Origin: Ganoderma boninense
Taxonomy: Eukaryota > Basidiomycota > Agaricomycetes > Polyporales > Polyporaceae
Length of the DNA stretch: 64,000 nt
Assembly (NCBI GenBank): GCA_002900995.3
Contig: PJEW03000013.1
Span: 10,519 to 74,518, forward strand
Direction: 5' to 3'
Positions within the stretch are counted from its first letter, which is position 1. Each line of letters begins with the position of its first letter. Of the stretch, positions 35,401-45,875 are shown one piece after another. Under the pieces are notes generated by a model. That model saw only the letters and a list, made by a program, of their open reading frames with translations. It did no database searches and was not told where the DNA came from. The position numbers and the translations under genes were made by a program.

Positions 35401-35986
35401 CTCCGAGTTGTCTGAGCCTGAATCCGAGTCCGTATCACTTTCATAATCCTCCACTGTCACAGGAAATCTTCGCCGTGCTGATGCTACCGCTGCCTTCTCC
35501 ACATGGGCGGCCAGCTCCTCCTAGTGTGGCATGTATGTCTCCACAACATCCAATATGCTCGCAAATAACCACCACTCACTTGAACATGCTGCCTGCATCA
35601 CCTGAAGCTACCCTACTCTCCCTGTCCAACATTGCCTCCTCATCCTCGGCAACGGTGTTTCCGACGGTGGCAAGATCATTCACCATCCCATCACTAGCGA
35701 AGTTCTCGTCCGGTAAGTCCAGATCACGGGGCATAGCGTCTCCAGCTTCTGACGCAGATTCTTCAGTGTCTGATACCAAGTGAGAAGGAGATCCAGGTCG
35801 TGCATCCCGGAGTAGAGTCTGTAGTTGGTTGTGGAGTGCGACCTGGCTGAAAGCATGCGAGGCTTTGAGGTGCGGTGGAGCCAGGCCCTTACGGTGGCGA
35901 ATAAGCTGGCTTTTCGAGAGGTGCTTGCCACAGCAGGGGCACTTTACAGGTGCCACCGCTTGCTGGTTCCAGCTCCTCGTCTGCAC
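32495..35986 (-). pseudogene. Tnp2-type (CACTA/Plavaka-like) transposase, inactivated
   Basis: On the minus strand, segments are collinear with basidiomycete Tnp2 transposases. A CPCCGKHLSKSQLIRH zinc finger lies near 35930. Acidic exons follow at 35502-35270. Next is a cysteine block CCINSCLAYTGPHADLTTCPYC near 34960-35030. The long catalytic exon (34874-33300) has ALGLSTDGFAPW, YNLPPQ, IPGPRKPKDFDSFLWP, GDIPAVSMV and GCVPCRACKIEG. A C-terminal part extends to 32495. At least one intron (GTGCGT...CACAG near 33600-33650) sits in frame. A TGA at 34917-34919 interrupts an otherwise open frame that resumes 14 codons before MYTNEER. A further shift near 33330 loses the LSLRRTTIPEEQL continuation. 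The first exon has no ATG upstream of the zinc finger. Terminal repeats were not located. Confidence 0.8.
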
Positions 35987-36063
35987 AACAGCCGCATTCT
36001 CGGTTCCCCCCGCTCAGCGATCCACACTCTCGTCGTTTCTCGAGACAACGCCGGTCCCTAGGA

Positions 36064-38150
36064 CTATGAGCCTGTCTGGTCACTGTCCTGAGATGGCCGC
36101 GACGAGCGTGTCCGTCCTCCCACCGCATTCTCAGCCCCACCCGCACCATCCACCCCATCCCTCTCAGCGCTCCCAACAAAGTCAGCAGAGAATGTGTCCG
36201 ACTTGGCTCGCTGGCGCAGCCACGACGACCACCGGCGCACCATCGCCGCGCGCGCGCTATCCAGGTTGCGAATCATCTCGTCCCTCCTCAGCAGCATCCC
36301 CCCAGGCGTCGCCTCCCCAGCAGTGACCCTCCGGATGCTGATCTGCGCCTCCTGCTTCACGAGCCCCTTCTGCGGCGTAGACGGCACCGCGAGCGACGCG
36401 ACAGTGGAGCTCCTGCTGCGCCCACTGCTCTTGGCTTTGTCCCCAACCTCGTTCTCGTCTTCGTCGGACGGCCCCCCGGACGTCGACGCAGGAGATGGTG
36501 AGTCCTCATCGTCCCGCTCGTCCTCCGTCCACGGCTGGTCAGAGTGATCTTCGACAGCGGCGACGGGTGTGCGGTCGTCATCCGGTACAGGTACGGGGAC
36601 TGCGGCACGCGCACTGAGAGCGGCGCACTCGCGGGCGGGGGGTGGTGGTGGTGCAGCGAGCTCGTTGCGCTGTGCACGTCGTCGACGACCTCGTACCCGT
36701 GCTCGCTCCCGCTCTCGTTGTCCGAGTCCGAGTCGTCCAGCGCGCCCTCGCCCATGTGCCGCAGGCCCATGTGGCTCCGCATGCTCTGGCTCAGGCTCTC
36801 GCTGTGCATGCTCTGCGCCGAGAACGACGGCCGCCCGACACGCGCGGCCCCACGCGGAGCGGCGGCAGGCCCGAGCCTGATTCGCGGCGCGCGAAGAGGG
36901 CGGCAGGTACCCTCGTAAGTCCAGTGCTCGGCTTGCGCCGCGATGAGCCGGTCGAGGACATGGGGGTGATGACATGCGGACATCTGTGACCTGAGCTCGA
37001 ACGCCTGGGCAGATCGCGAGCTGCGGTCTCTTACTTCAGCAAGGACTGTTGCGTCCATTGTGGCTGACCGCGAGGGCTGTGCACTCTGTGGGAGGGAGGA
37101 AATAGTGGGGATTGCGGCAGGAGCGGACGATGAATGTGGTAAAGGAGGACTTGATACTGAACGGGAAGAGGGGAGGCGTAGGCGGAGCGACGATGTCGGT
37201 CAGCAGGGTGGCGAGCATCATCTAGGTCTGTGCCGCATCCTGAGCTCCGGTATCAATGGTAACCTGAGGATCGGCTTTAAATTTCTCTAAAACGAGGTTG
37301 AGGAAAATGAAGGAAACTAACGTCTGCGTTGCGGTTACAGATCTCCGCCTTACTCTTCCCCACATAGACATAACCCCGAGCCAGTTTCTCGATCATCTCC
37401 AGGTCTTCCGCTGCGCCGTCCGGTGCGAATGCCCCCACGTTCTGTGTGACCGGCTGGTACGGCGAGTATCCTAGGGCCTTGAGTTGAGGTTTCTTCGCTT
37501 CCGGGTCCCTATGACAGAAAACTTCGATGAGCGGGGATGGACTGAAGATAGAGAAAACAACTCACACACCATCATACGGAATCTCCCGACGCTTCGGCCA
37601 GTCAGTGACGAAGGCAATGGAGCCCTAGGTGTTCCAAGAATCCGCAGACCGAGTAACAGCGCGGATAGGTTTCCGACACTGGCGCAAGTCTAGCTGCGAG
37701 AACGTCCCAGACTGGTGCAGAGCCCACAGCGCATGTGAATTGGCGAAATCAATATCTGTCGAGTAGTGTCTCTCAGTTTCGTCGTTAGAACATAACGACG
37801 AAATGAACGGACCTGCCACACCGCCCTCGACCGCAGACCCGGTCACGACCCAATTGGCTATGTACCCCCTCCGCACGTCTCAGATCTCAATCGGGTCGCT
37901 CCCCTCACCCCTCGACTTGCCCTCAGGCGTAGTCGTTCCATCACTACCACTCGCACCGGGATGTGCCGTGATAGCCCGAGGGGTGACAGCCCCCGCCGTA
38001 AGACCCGCTCCGCCAGGTGAAGCCGCGCTGTGGCCGAACTCCGTGCTTGTCCCAAAGTCGGCATTGAACACGACGGCGAGCTCGCACTCGTATCCTGGGC
38101 AGACAAGCCCTCATCTGACGGGGAAGCTGGTGTGCAAGGTGTACATCTAT
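36064..38150 (-). pseudogene. RTC1: RTC1/WDR24 (SEACAT/GATOR2 subunit) fragment
   Basis: The minus strand starts inside a WD40 propeller: YTLHTSFPVR, CPGYECELAVVFNADFG, IANWVVTGSAVEGG, then after a retained 58-bp GT-AG intron DIDFANSHALWALHQSGTFS, QLDLRQCRKPIRAV and GSIAFVTDWPKRREIPYDD. A further intron-like gap is followed by EDLEMIEKLARGYVYVGKSK, then TLLTDIVAPPTPPLFPF and the acidic HMGEGALDDSDSDNE block. This order fits fungal Rtc1, a subunit of the complex that regulates TORC1 at the vacuole. TGA at 38111-38113 and TAG at 37625-37627 lie within conserved segments, and the frame shifts near 36590. The N-terminal blades and the C-terminal RING-type end are missing. Confidence 0.65.
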
Positions 38151-38198
38151 CCCACCGGTCAGACGCATGCACGCAGAGTAAGCAAGGGTCGGACGCAC

Positions 38199-38707
38199 GT
38201 AGATCTGGAGGCCATTGAAGATCTTGCTCCGTTGGCCGGTACCATCCTCTTCACCCGCTACCTCCCCGTTCTGAACCTGCAGCTTCGCCCGTTTCCTTGT
38301 CATGTATTCTCCAACCCCCCCCCCCCCCCGAAGCGTGCGGCGCCATAAGTGTGGGAGTCTAGGTATGAGCCTGCCTCTTCCCCGTTGCTCCCATCCACGG
38401 CATTGAGGACGCGGTGGTATTGCATGCCATCCTCGTCAGCGTAGAGGTCATGGTCAGGAGAACGTTCCCTCTTTAAGGCACGTTGATTAGGAGGGGGCGG
38501 CTGATCGTCATCTGGCAGTTGGTTTGGTTCCGTGTGCTCAGCCGTGTCGAGCCACGGGGCTTGTGCGAATGGAGGTGTCGAGAAGGAGTTTGATGAGCGC
38601 ACCACAACATCTCCCGGGATCTGAACCTTGTTGATTGCCTGGAGAAACTCAGGGTCATCGTCGAAGTAGTCGGAGGAATGGCTACTGTCTTGTGTTAAGG
38701 ACGGCAT
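38199..38707 (-). pseudogene. REV1: REV1 translesion polymerase N-terminal fragment
   Basis: ATG at 38707 is followed by SSDYFDDDPEFLQAINKV, a linker with KRERSPDHD, and YLDSHTYGAARFGG. In another frame it continues EYMTRKRAKLQVQN and KIFNGLQIYV. This is the segment leading into the BRCT domain of fungal Rev1, a deoxycytidyl transferase that works with polymerase zeta. A run of 14 C (38318-38331 on the plus strand) separates the two frames, so either the copy or the assembly has slipped there. The fragment stops at a splice-donor-like TAC/GTGCGT at 38199, and RTC1 sequence begins within 50 bp. BRCT and polymerase domains are absent. Confidence 0.7.
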
Positions 38708-38761
38708 GTCCGAGGGTAAGTTAGGCAGGCATTTGACGGTGGGCAACGACCAAGCAACCAC

Positions 38762-41316
38762 AAGATGCAGATAGGACGGTGAGTATGGGCGGTTATTCTC
38801 AACTCTGGCGCGCTAAAGCCTAACGAGAGTGGCCAGGGAAGCTAGCAGGGCAGCAGAGGTCGTGGTGGCTGACGGCACCTGGCATATGCAGCATAAACGC
38901 CAGATGGATGTTTGGCAAGAGCCTCTGAACCAAATAATGACGTAAGCGACCCCCCTGCGCCAGGCAGGTGTGCCGGCAACGCCACCACGCCTCCACCACG
39001 ATCGGCCTGGACCGCGGGATGGCGGTGAGATACCGCCCGCTCTGCAGCCAAACTGGGTCCGTGTCTGTGTCCCCGTTCACGCTCGTTGCTCGCTCTTTGC
39101 GATGCTTTCGTTGAAATTCGACCCTCTCTGCCGTCCTGGCCGCCGCGTTCTACGGCTTCCCCCCCTCGCTCCCAGCCTCCATCCGCATGTCCGAGTGCAG
39201 CTGTGCACTCGGCCCTCGCGTCCCCATCCTCGCTCAAAATCTGGGCCCCGTCTCAGTCGTCCCTCTCCGGGAACCGTATCGCGCCTCTCCCGTGGCTATC
39301 CCGCATCTGCACAGCGTGCGTATGTGCTCGTTTTGTTCTCTCTGGGCTTCTCTTAAAGTCTCTCCTCGACAAGTCCCGCCTCGGCGTCCCATCTCGTCCC
39401 GGCTGCCTGATCTCTCCGGCCATCGACCGCATTTCGACATTAGCCGTCGCTCAAAACACTAGATCACCCAACGGACTCCTGGAACACGATGCCAGGCACG
39501 TTCCCCGACTCTCCATCACGAGTGCCCGGCCAGAGGATCTGTCCCAGCGCGTCCGCGCCCTCCGAGGGGGCCCAAGCTCCAAGTGCGTCTTCCCCACTCT
39601 CTACTCGTTCCTTCTCCACTGACACCGCCATAAACGGCCTGGGAACACAGTGCCAGTGCGTGCGGACCGTCGCAGCTCGCGTACTCGACCAGGCGAACGA
39701 TGCAGCTGCTCCAAGCCGCACCTTGCGCGCCGTCACCCCGCTCCCATCTCCACCCTCGCGTCCGGCTTGTTTTCCACCGGCGCTTCATCCACGGGCACGG
39801 ACACGTGAGTAAGACACCCCCGAGACTCCCTCGGTCTTACACGAACCCGGCAAGTTTGCCAGGACGCGTCTGAGCACACGGCCGGCCCCACTTTCGACCT
39901 CGCACACGGAAACAATGCCATCCAAAGCCTCGGGCTGGCCCTGAATCAGACCTGCCGTCTCGCACACAGCGCAGACAGGCGGCGAGTGAAGCAGGTGCGG
40001 AAGGAACGGGCGGCGGAGGCCGAGGACGGGAGAAGGTTGACGGCAAGCACGTTAGGTGAGTGTGGGGAGGTACACACTTGTTCTCCGCTGTGTGATCGTG
40101 ATCTTACACAGTCAGCTATGGACGCCGAAGAACGCAAGCTACCACGTACTTGGCAGGAAGGAGCAGTAGACGAAGGCCGACGATGCGAGAAGGTCAGTAG
40201 GACGCACGCGAGGTGAGTATGGTCGCGTGCATGCTTTTTTCCCGGTATCTGACAGCGACGTGACACGTTCGAAAGTTAGCTCTGGATCGCCAATAATGCG
40301 AGCCAGCATGTACCTGACCGGACGTTGGACGTAGATGCGGAGAAAAGCCCGTGCAGCGGCCGGGCGCTGGGCCAGCGCACGGTGCAGGCCTCAAAGCGCA
40401 AAATGTCAGCAATCGAACGTGGTACAAGTGCCGTAGAAGGGTGTAAAAGGTCACAGGGTGATGTAGGAGTGCGGGGTGCAGTGGTGAGTGTGCACAAAGG
40501 GCTCGCCACGAGTGCGAGTGGACGCAGGTAAGCCGGACGCGGTTTCCCCTTCTTCCAGCGACGCCCGGGCTCAGAAAACTGTCTCGACGCGAAGCTACGA
40601 TGTCCACGAGCCGTTTACCGTCGCGCACACGATTCCGCCCACAAGGCCGTATCGGCGGGAAAAGGCACCACAGCGCTGGCCACGCACACACCGCCCGGGC
40701 ACCCGATATGTGGACCACACGGCGTCCGGCAGGCAGCAAACACGGCGTCGATGCATCTACGATCGTCGTCCCCGAGCCACGTCCGCGCCGTTCCCGCGGG
40801 CACGATGACTTTCGAAACAGGCCGCAAAACGTCGATTTCATGTGCTCGCGGCCCATGGCAGGCATCGAGCCCGCGTCTCGCACAGGAAGGGCGGGCGGTC
40901 GACTCAGGCGGGCCGCTGAGAGTCAGGCGAGTGTAGGACGGGGGTCTGTGCGCCCAAGGAATGGAGGAACACTGTGGGCCTTGTGACGGTGGATTTTCCG
41001 GCGCGGTGACTGAGGGTTTTCCGCTGTGTGACCAGGGAAATGGGATTGGAAACCGGGGGCAGACAGAGGATTATGACCAGGGAAAAAACGGGTCCAAATG
41101 ACACCTTTCCACGACTTTTTTCGTAGAACTTATGTGGAGGATTAACCCGTGTTGAACCGTGGATTTCCGGTACCTGGATATTACGAGGCGCCGCCGTGGA
41201 TTTTGTCCGGGCTTGTACCAAGGGTCTCGGCTAGTATTGAGCACATACGATTGCAATGGCAGGGAGCTCCTTTTCATGCATGTAGAGAGGAGCGAATACT
41301 ATATCATTTAGCTGAC
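38762..41316. other. GC-rich gene-free stretch
   Basis: Several long overlapping frames are present on both strands, but none carries a family motif. No clear terminal repeats were found. Confidence 0.4.
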
Positions 41317-43473
41317 CTAGAGAACCTCGTATAGTAGATGCGGGGCTATAGTGGGAGCGCTGGAAATGAGGTATATGGCTGCTATGTATACACATGTCGG
41401 CCGCAGACCATTCGAGGTATCCGCGTGTATGGCGGTGGAGTTGGTAGAGGTGGTAGAGGTCGCCGCGTCAACCTCGGTAGAGCGGCGTGGCTGTCGGAAG
41501 AAATCCAGGTCATCATCACTCTCGTCGCTCTCCTCATCCAACACAGCTTGCATCGCAGCCTCCAGCTCCTCCGGGGTCATTGCAGCCTTGGAAGCCCCTG
41601 CCGCACGCTCTGCTGCCTTCTCTGCAGCCTTCCTCTTGCGCTCCTCTGCCGCCTTGATGCGAATGTCGTCGAATTCGGGGCGGAGGGCCTGTAACGCTAG
41701 CCAGAGTTTGTTGATGTGGGGAAGCACATACGTTCGTCCAGACAGAAGGGTACGAAGGTCTTCGAGACAATCGCAAGCAGAGCATAGTTGTCGAGGAGGG
41801 AGGTGCTGACGGGCTGGGGGAGGTACACTGTTGGAGGCAGAGCTCGTGAGGACGCGCTGTCCTCGAGCGAATCGTATATCTCCTCGCGAAGTGTTTCAAG
41901 GCGCTGACTTCCATGTCTCCGCATGACGCGCGTGAGACGCTTTGACCGAGGAACTGCATTGGTCTTTCCAGGAGACTTCTGGGGCGGTGCATTCATGGTC
42001 GAGGCTTCGGGGATACACCCGCTGCACTTGCAGGGAGAAGGCAGAGGAGGGCGGGGACGGAGGGTGCAGTGCACGTTGCACACGTACACGGCTCGTCACG
42101 GGCGGGGTTGTTGTACAGCTCGTTCTGAGCAGCAACCTTGCAGCTAGCGATTATCAGCTTCGCACTGCTGACATCCATCGCGGGAACGGTGCCCTTCTTC
42201 GCCGTCTGAGCGGCAGGCGCGGAGCTTCTAGAAGGAACTGCCTCCAGAAGTGCCTGCGCTGTCTTCGGGCCCTTCTTTGTTACGTACGTTATGACACGAG
42301 CGTCCTTCACGAGAGACGAGTCCCTGCCCGCACGACCACCCCACTGCACCCACTCGTCCGCATTCTCCGGCTCTTGCACCAAAATGACATCCTGGACATT
42401 GGGAAGGTCGACACCGACCATGAATGATGCGGTAGCTATGACGATGTAGATGTTGGGATCGTTTCGCATGAGTCCACGGGTTCTCGTGTTGTACGACGGC
42501 CAGTTGAGGGAGTTGTATAAGCGGATGGGAGATGGCGATGACGTCGAGAGGTGCAAAAGATAGCAGGCCAGTCGGAAACTGAGAGCGATGGTCCGACAGA
42601 AAATTACAGTCTTCCGGCGTTCGTCTAGGATCCATCGGAAGTCGGGGAATTTCCATCCACCTAGTCCGTGAGATAGGGGCCGGAATAGAAGCTGCAGCTC
42701 GGGGCGGACATTCGTGCGCTGGAGGAAATACAACTGGCCCCATCGGAGCCCGAGAAACTCGCAAATGTTCGTCAACGGCTGGCCTGCGAGGATTCTTGCC
42801 GAGAGTCTCATGTATCTTCGCGCGCATGTACCCGAGTTGTAGAAAGGCTTTTCGGAATCCTGTGCCCCACGAGTTAAGGAGATGGACCTCGTCGATGCCG
42901 AGCGCGCAGAGGCGTGCCTGAAAGGCCGGGCATTGGAGCAGGCTCTCGAAGCCTTGGGAGGAGAGGAGCTCAGGGGACAGGAGGACGATGGAATAGCCTT
43001 GTGCCGCGGTAGCCCAAAGGTCGCGCCGCTCACGCCGGGCGACTTGCAATGTGTTTGAGTTGATCACAAGAGCTTTCAGCTTGAACTTTTCGAAAACAAT
43101 CGCCTGTGAATTTATCAGTGCGAATCAGAGACTTAAATGTGATGCAGAAATATACCATTTCCTCCTCTAAACCGATTGTGGGATATGCAACCAGCATGCC
43201 AGGGTCCCGGGGGATGCCAGTGCGAGCGGGGGAGCACAGAGTTGGATTGTTGGAAAGGGCAATTAATAGGAGAATATAGATGAGGAAGTACCCGGTCTTG
43301 CCCGCCCCTGTTGGGATAACAGCCTGGAGATCGTAGCCGTCGAGGACCTTGCAGACGCCTTCGAGAAGTTGATAGTCATGAGGATCGAAAGGAAGGGAGG
43401 GTCGAAGGATTGTTCGGGCGAGGCGGTAGCCCTCGGGCGAGCTCCAGACAAAGCTCGCCGGGGCACCAGCCAT
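41317..43473 (-). pseudogene. RecQ-like DEAD/DEAH helicase, frameshifted
   Basis: The first exon (ATG at 43473) has PHDYQL and motif I AVIPTGAGKTGYF. A 52-bp GT-AG intron (43104-43155) leads to IVFEKFKLKALVINSNTLQ, then motif II IDEVHLLNSWGTGF. Downstream are KTVIFCRTIAL, ATASFMVGVDLPNVQDVILVQ and QWGGRAGRDSS (motifs IV-VI), a cysteine cluster CTCATC ... CKCSGC and a charged C-terminus rich in KAAEKAAE. Three frame changes are visible: near 42800, where the VALTAT motif III region is mostly gone (SARILAGQP remains); near 42065, inside the cysteine cluster; and near 41727, where one TATG unit seems missing before VLPHINKLW. Such helicases are multi-copy in agaricomycetes, and some fungal RecQ copies are telomere-linked. 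This one is inactive. Confidence 0.8.
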
Positions 43474-43499
43474 ACGCTGATTAAAGTAGCGCAATATGT

Positions 43500-45875
43500 C
43501 TCCCGTACGGTAGTCATCAGGAAAAACACCCCGTGCTAATTAGCTCTAAGTTAGCGAGGTCCCCACTAATGGTGAGATAATAAGGTGCTCACAGGAATAA
43601 TGTTAATAATCCAATCGGTCCGCGATGCAATCACGAAATTGAGGACGGAGGGAGTATAGCACACCCTACGATGCACAATGAAGGAGCATCGTCCTCTCGG
43701 AACTTATTTTCGACTCTGGAGACGAGCCAGGACCAACCGCAACTCCAGCGTCCAAGTGCCTACCTACCGGCCCTAAACTAGACACGTGATCTGGTCAATT
43801 TGCTAGCGCAACGGACGACGATCTCTGCTCTTCGCCTTCTCCTCCCTTCTTCACGTGAGGGGTAGTGGGGCGCAGCAGCGGCGCCCGGGTCCGATTCGAC
43901 GTTTCGCGATTTAAGCAGTAGCAGCGCTCTGTTTATATCGTATGTCTATTTGTACATCACTTTAGTACATAAGATTAAGCGTGCACAATTGCCGTCAATG
44001 CTTGCAAGGCAAATTGTACGTGGGCCGGACGCGTAGGGGACGCTGAAGCACGTCGCACTCGGAACTCTGCGAGAACTAAGTCGTCACGGTCAAATTGACG
44101 CCACGTAGCCGGTAGGGACGGAAAATTGGAGCCAGCGTCCCAGAAAAAAGGGCCTACGAGCTCGGGGGTCGTGTATGGCGTTGTCAAACATAATTGAAGT
44201 GGATGGCACCCTGAAAAACCATTAATACAGCATCATAAGACGTTGAAGATGGCAGGTAGCAGCCCACCCGAGCCGTGGGGCACCAGGTTCCTGAAGGTCA
44301 CCATGCCGTTATAGTCACCAATGGTCCCGCTCCTACGGACGGAAGACCCGCTCACCCTATTTGGCAACCCGCACGGACGGCTCGTAAAGCTATCAGCTGC
44401 CGCGACCGACCACCCAGAGAAAGGCCGCGGCGCGGGACCAACTACCTAGAGGGAGACGGCACGCGACGTTAAACACGTACCGACCGCTTCCACTCCACTG
44501 CTAGACGACCATAGTCCTCTCGCCCGTCCCGGACCTACACATCGTCGTCATCATCCCCTCCAGAGCCTAATGTAAGACCTGCAGATACCGGGCCTGTCGT
44601 CAGCCTTAATGCGTGCAGATACATACGAGCACATACTTTCGGAGTGAGCGCACATCTAAGCACCGAGAGACCGCGTCGAAAGCAAAGCAGAAGGTCGAGG
44701 TAGGAGGTAAGTTAAGCTTAAAGATGCTCATAGACGATCACGGAAGATCACGGCAACCCGTGCGAATTAATGCGTATCAAGCCGGGTGCCACGATCGGCA
44801 CGTGATGCCTCAAACACTCACTGTCTCATAACCGATTCTTAGTCGAATCGGAACGTCTACTCGCAGCTCTCCGTCTCACCACCTGCTCCGGCGAATTACA
44901 CCTGCTTGATTTTTTGCTTCGGATAACAGAGGTATGTGTTTCTGGCGGAGGTGTTGCTTGGTATCATCGAGCTGATCTAGGATGCGTTCCGAATCATCGT
45001 GCTAGTGGGCCGGCTTTTGGCCTAACCCACGACCTCAAATGGTGAGTTTGTGTTCAAAATGTTCTGTGACACATCTTTTTTCGATCAGTCGCGTTTGGGG
45101 TTATGTCCTTGGTTCCCTGAAGAGGGCAAGGGTTGGCTGTGGACCCCCAACGGTCACGGATGAACGAGCCTCACTGCGTCGGTACGTCATTGGTCGCCCC
45201 CCTTCTCTGCCGTCGTGTCGGTGTGTGCTTCGTTCATTATTGGCTTTGTCGAGGTGCGTCGCACACAATGCCCTGTGCAATTGCAAGTTATCAGCATCAA
45301 CGGGGTCACCATGCATACTTGTCACAAATGACCAGCGCGCGGACGTCGCGGACTCAGCCTCGGTGCGTCTTGGAGCCTCATAAACTCTCTCTTTCTCGCT
45401 CCAGCCCATGGAGGTGTCCGGACCTCGGCGCCTGGTCGACTGCGGCTATCTTCACCTTCTCCCCACTCGACAACGACCCTCGTGCAGGTGTGTGTGCTGG
45501 ACTCAGGTTAGTTGTCTGCTGTTAGCTTCCGGACGTGACATGTGAGTGTTTTCTATTTACATGGCTTATGCCGCGATGACTTGGAGTTGTGGCTTGAGCA
45601 TAGTATCGTAGAATTCAGTATTACCACCCCTGTATATAGTTGTTGGTTATGTTGTATCTAGTGCAAGTACAATATATGTTCTGTGTTGCAATGGTTTCCG
45701 TCTGTCCTGTCTGAATTATAATACGCCCGACTGAAGCGTTAATGAGATGATAATCATCAACTAACGGGCGTCTATAATTATAATTATAATTGGACCTAGT
45801 CTTTTATACTAATGGACTAATCGCTCTCATTACATGTATATATACCTAATTAGCAGGGGAGGTTTTCCCTGATGT
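43500..45875. other. Gene-free stretch
   Basis: No recognised protein is present. It has a short AT-repeat near 45773-45792 and a hairpin related to the 29060 units near 44829. The last 150 bases are AT-rich and form the 5' flank of the dioxygenase gene. Confidence 0.45.

Noticed and set aside
36544..36989. Plus-strand frames opposite the RTC1 remnant
   Set aside because: They are compositional shadows with no family motif.
40194..40883. 229-residue minus-strand frame
   Set aside because: No motif, extreme Arg/Pro/His composition and competing frames on the other strand.
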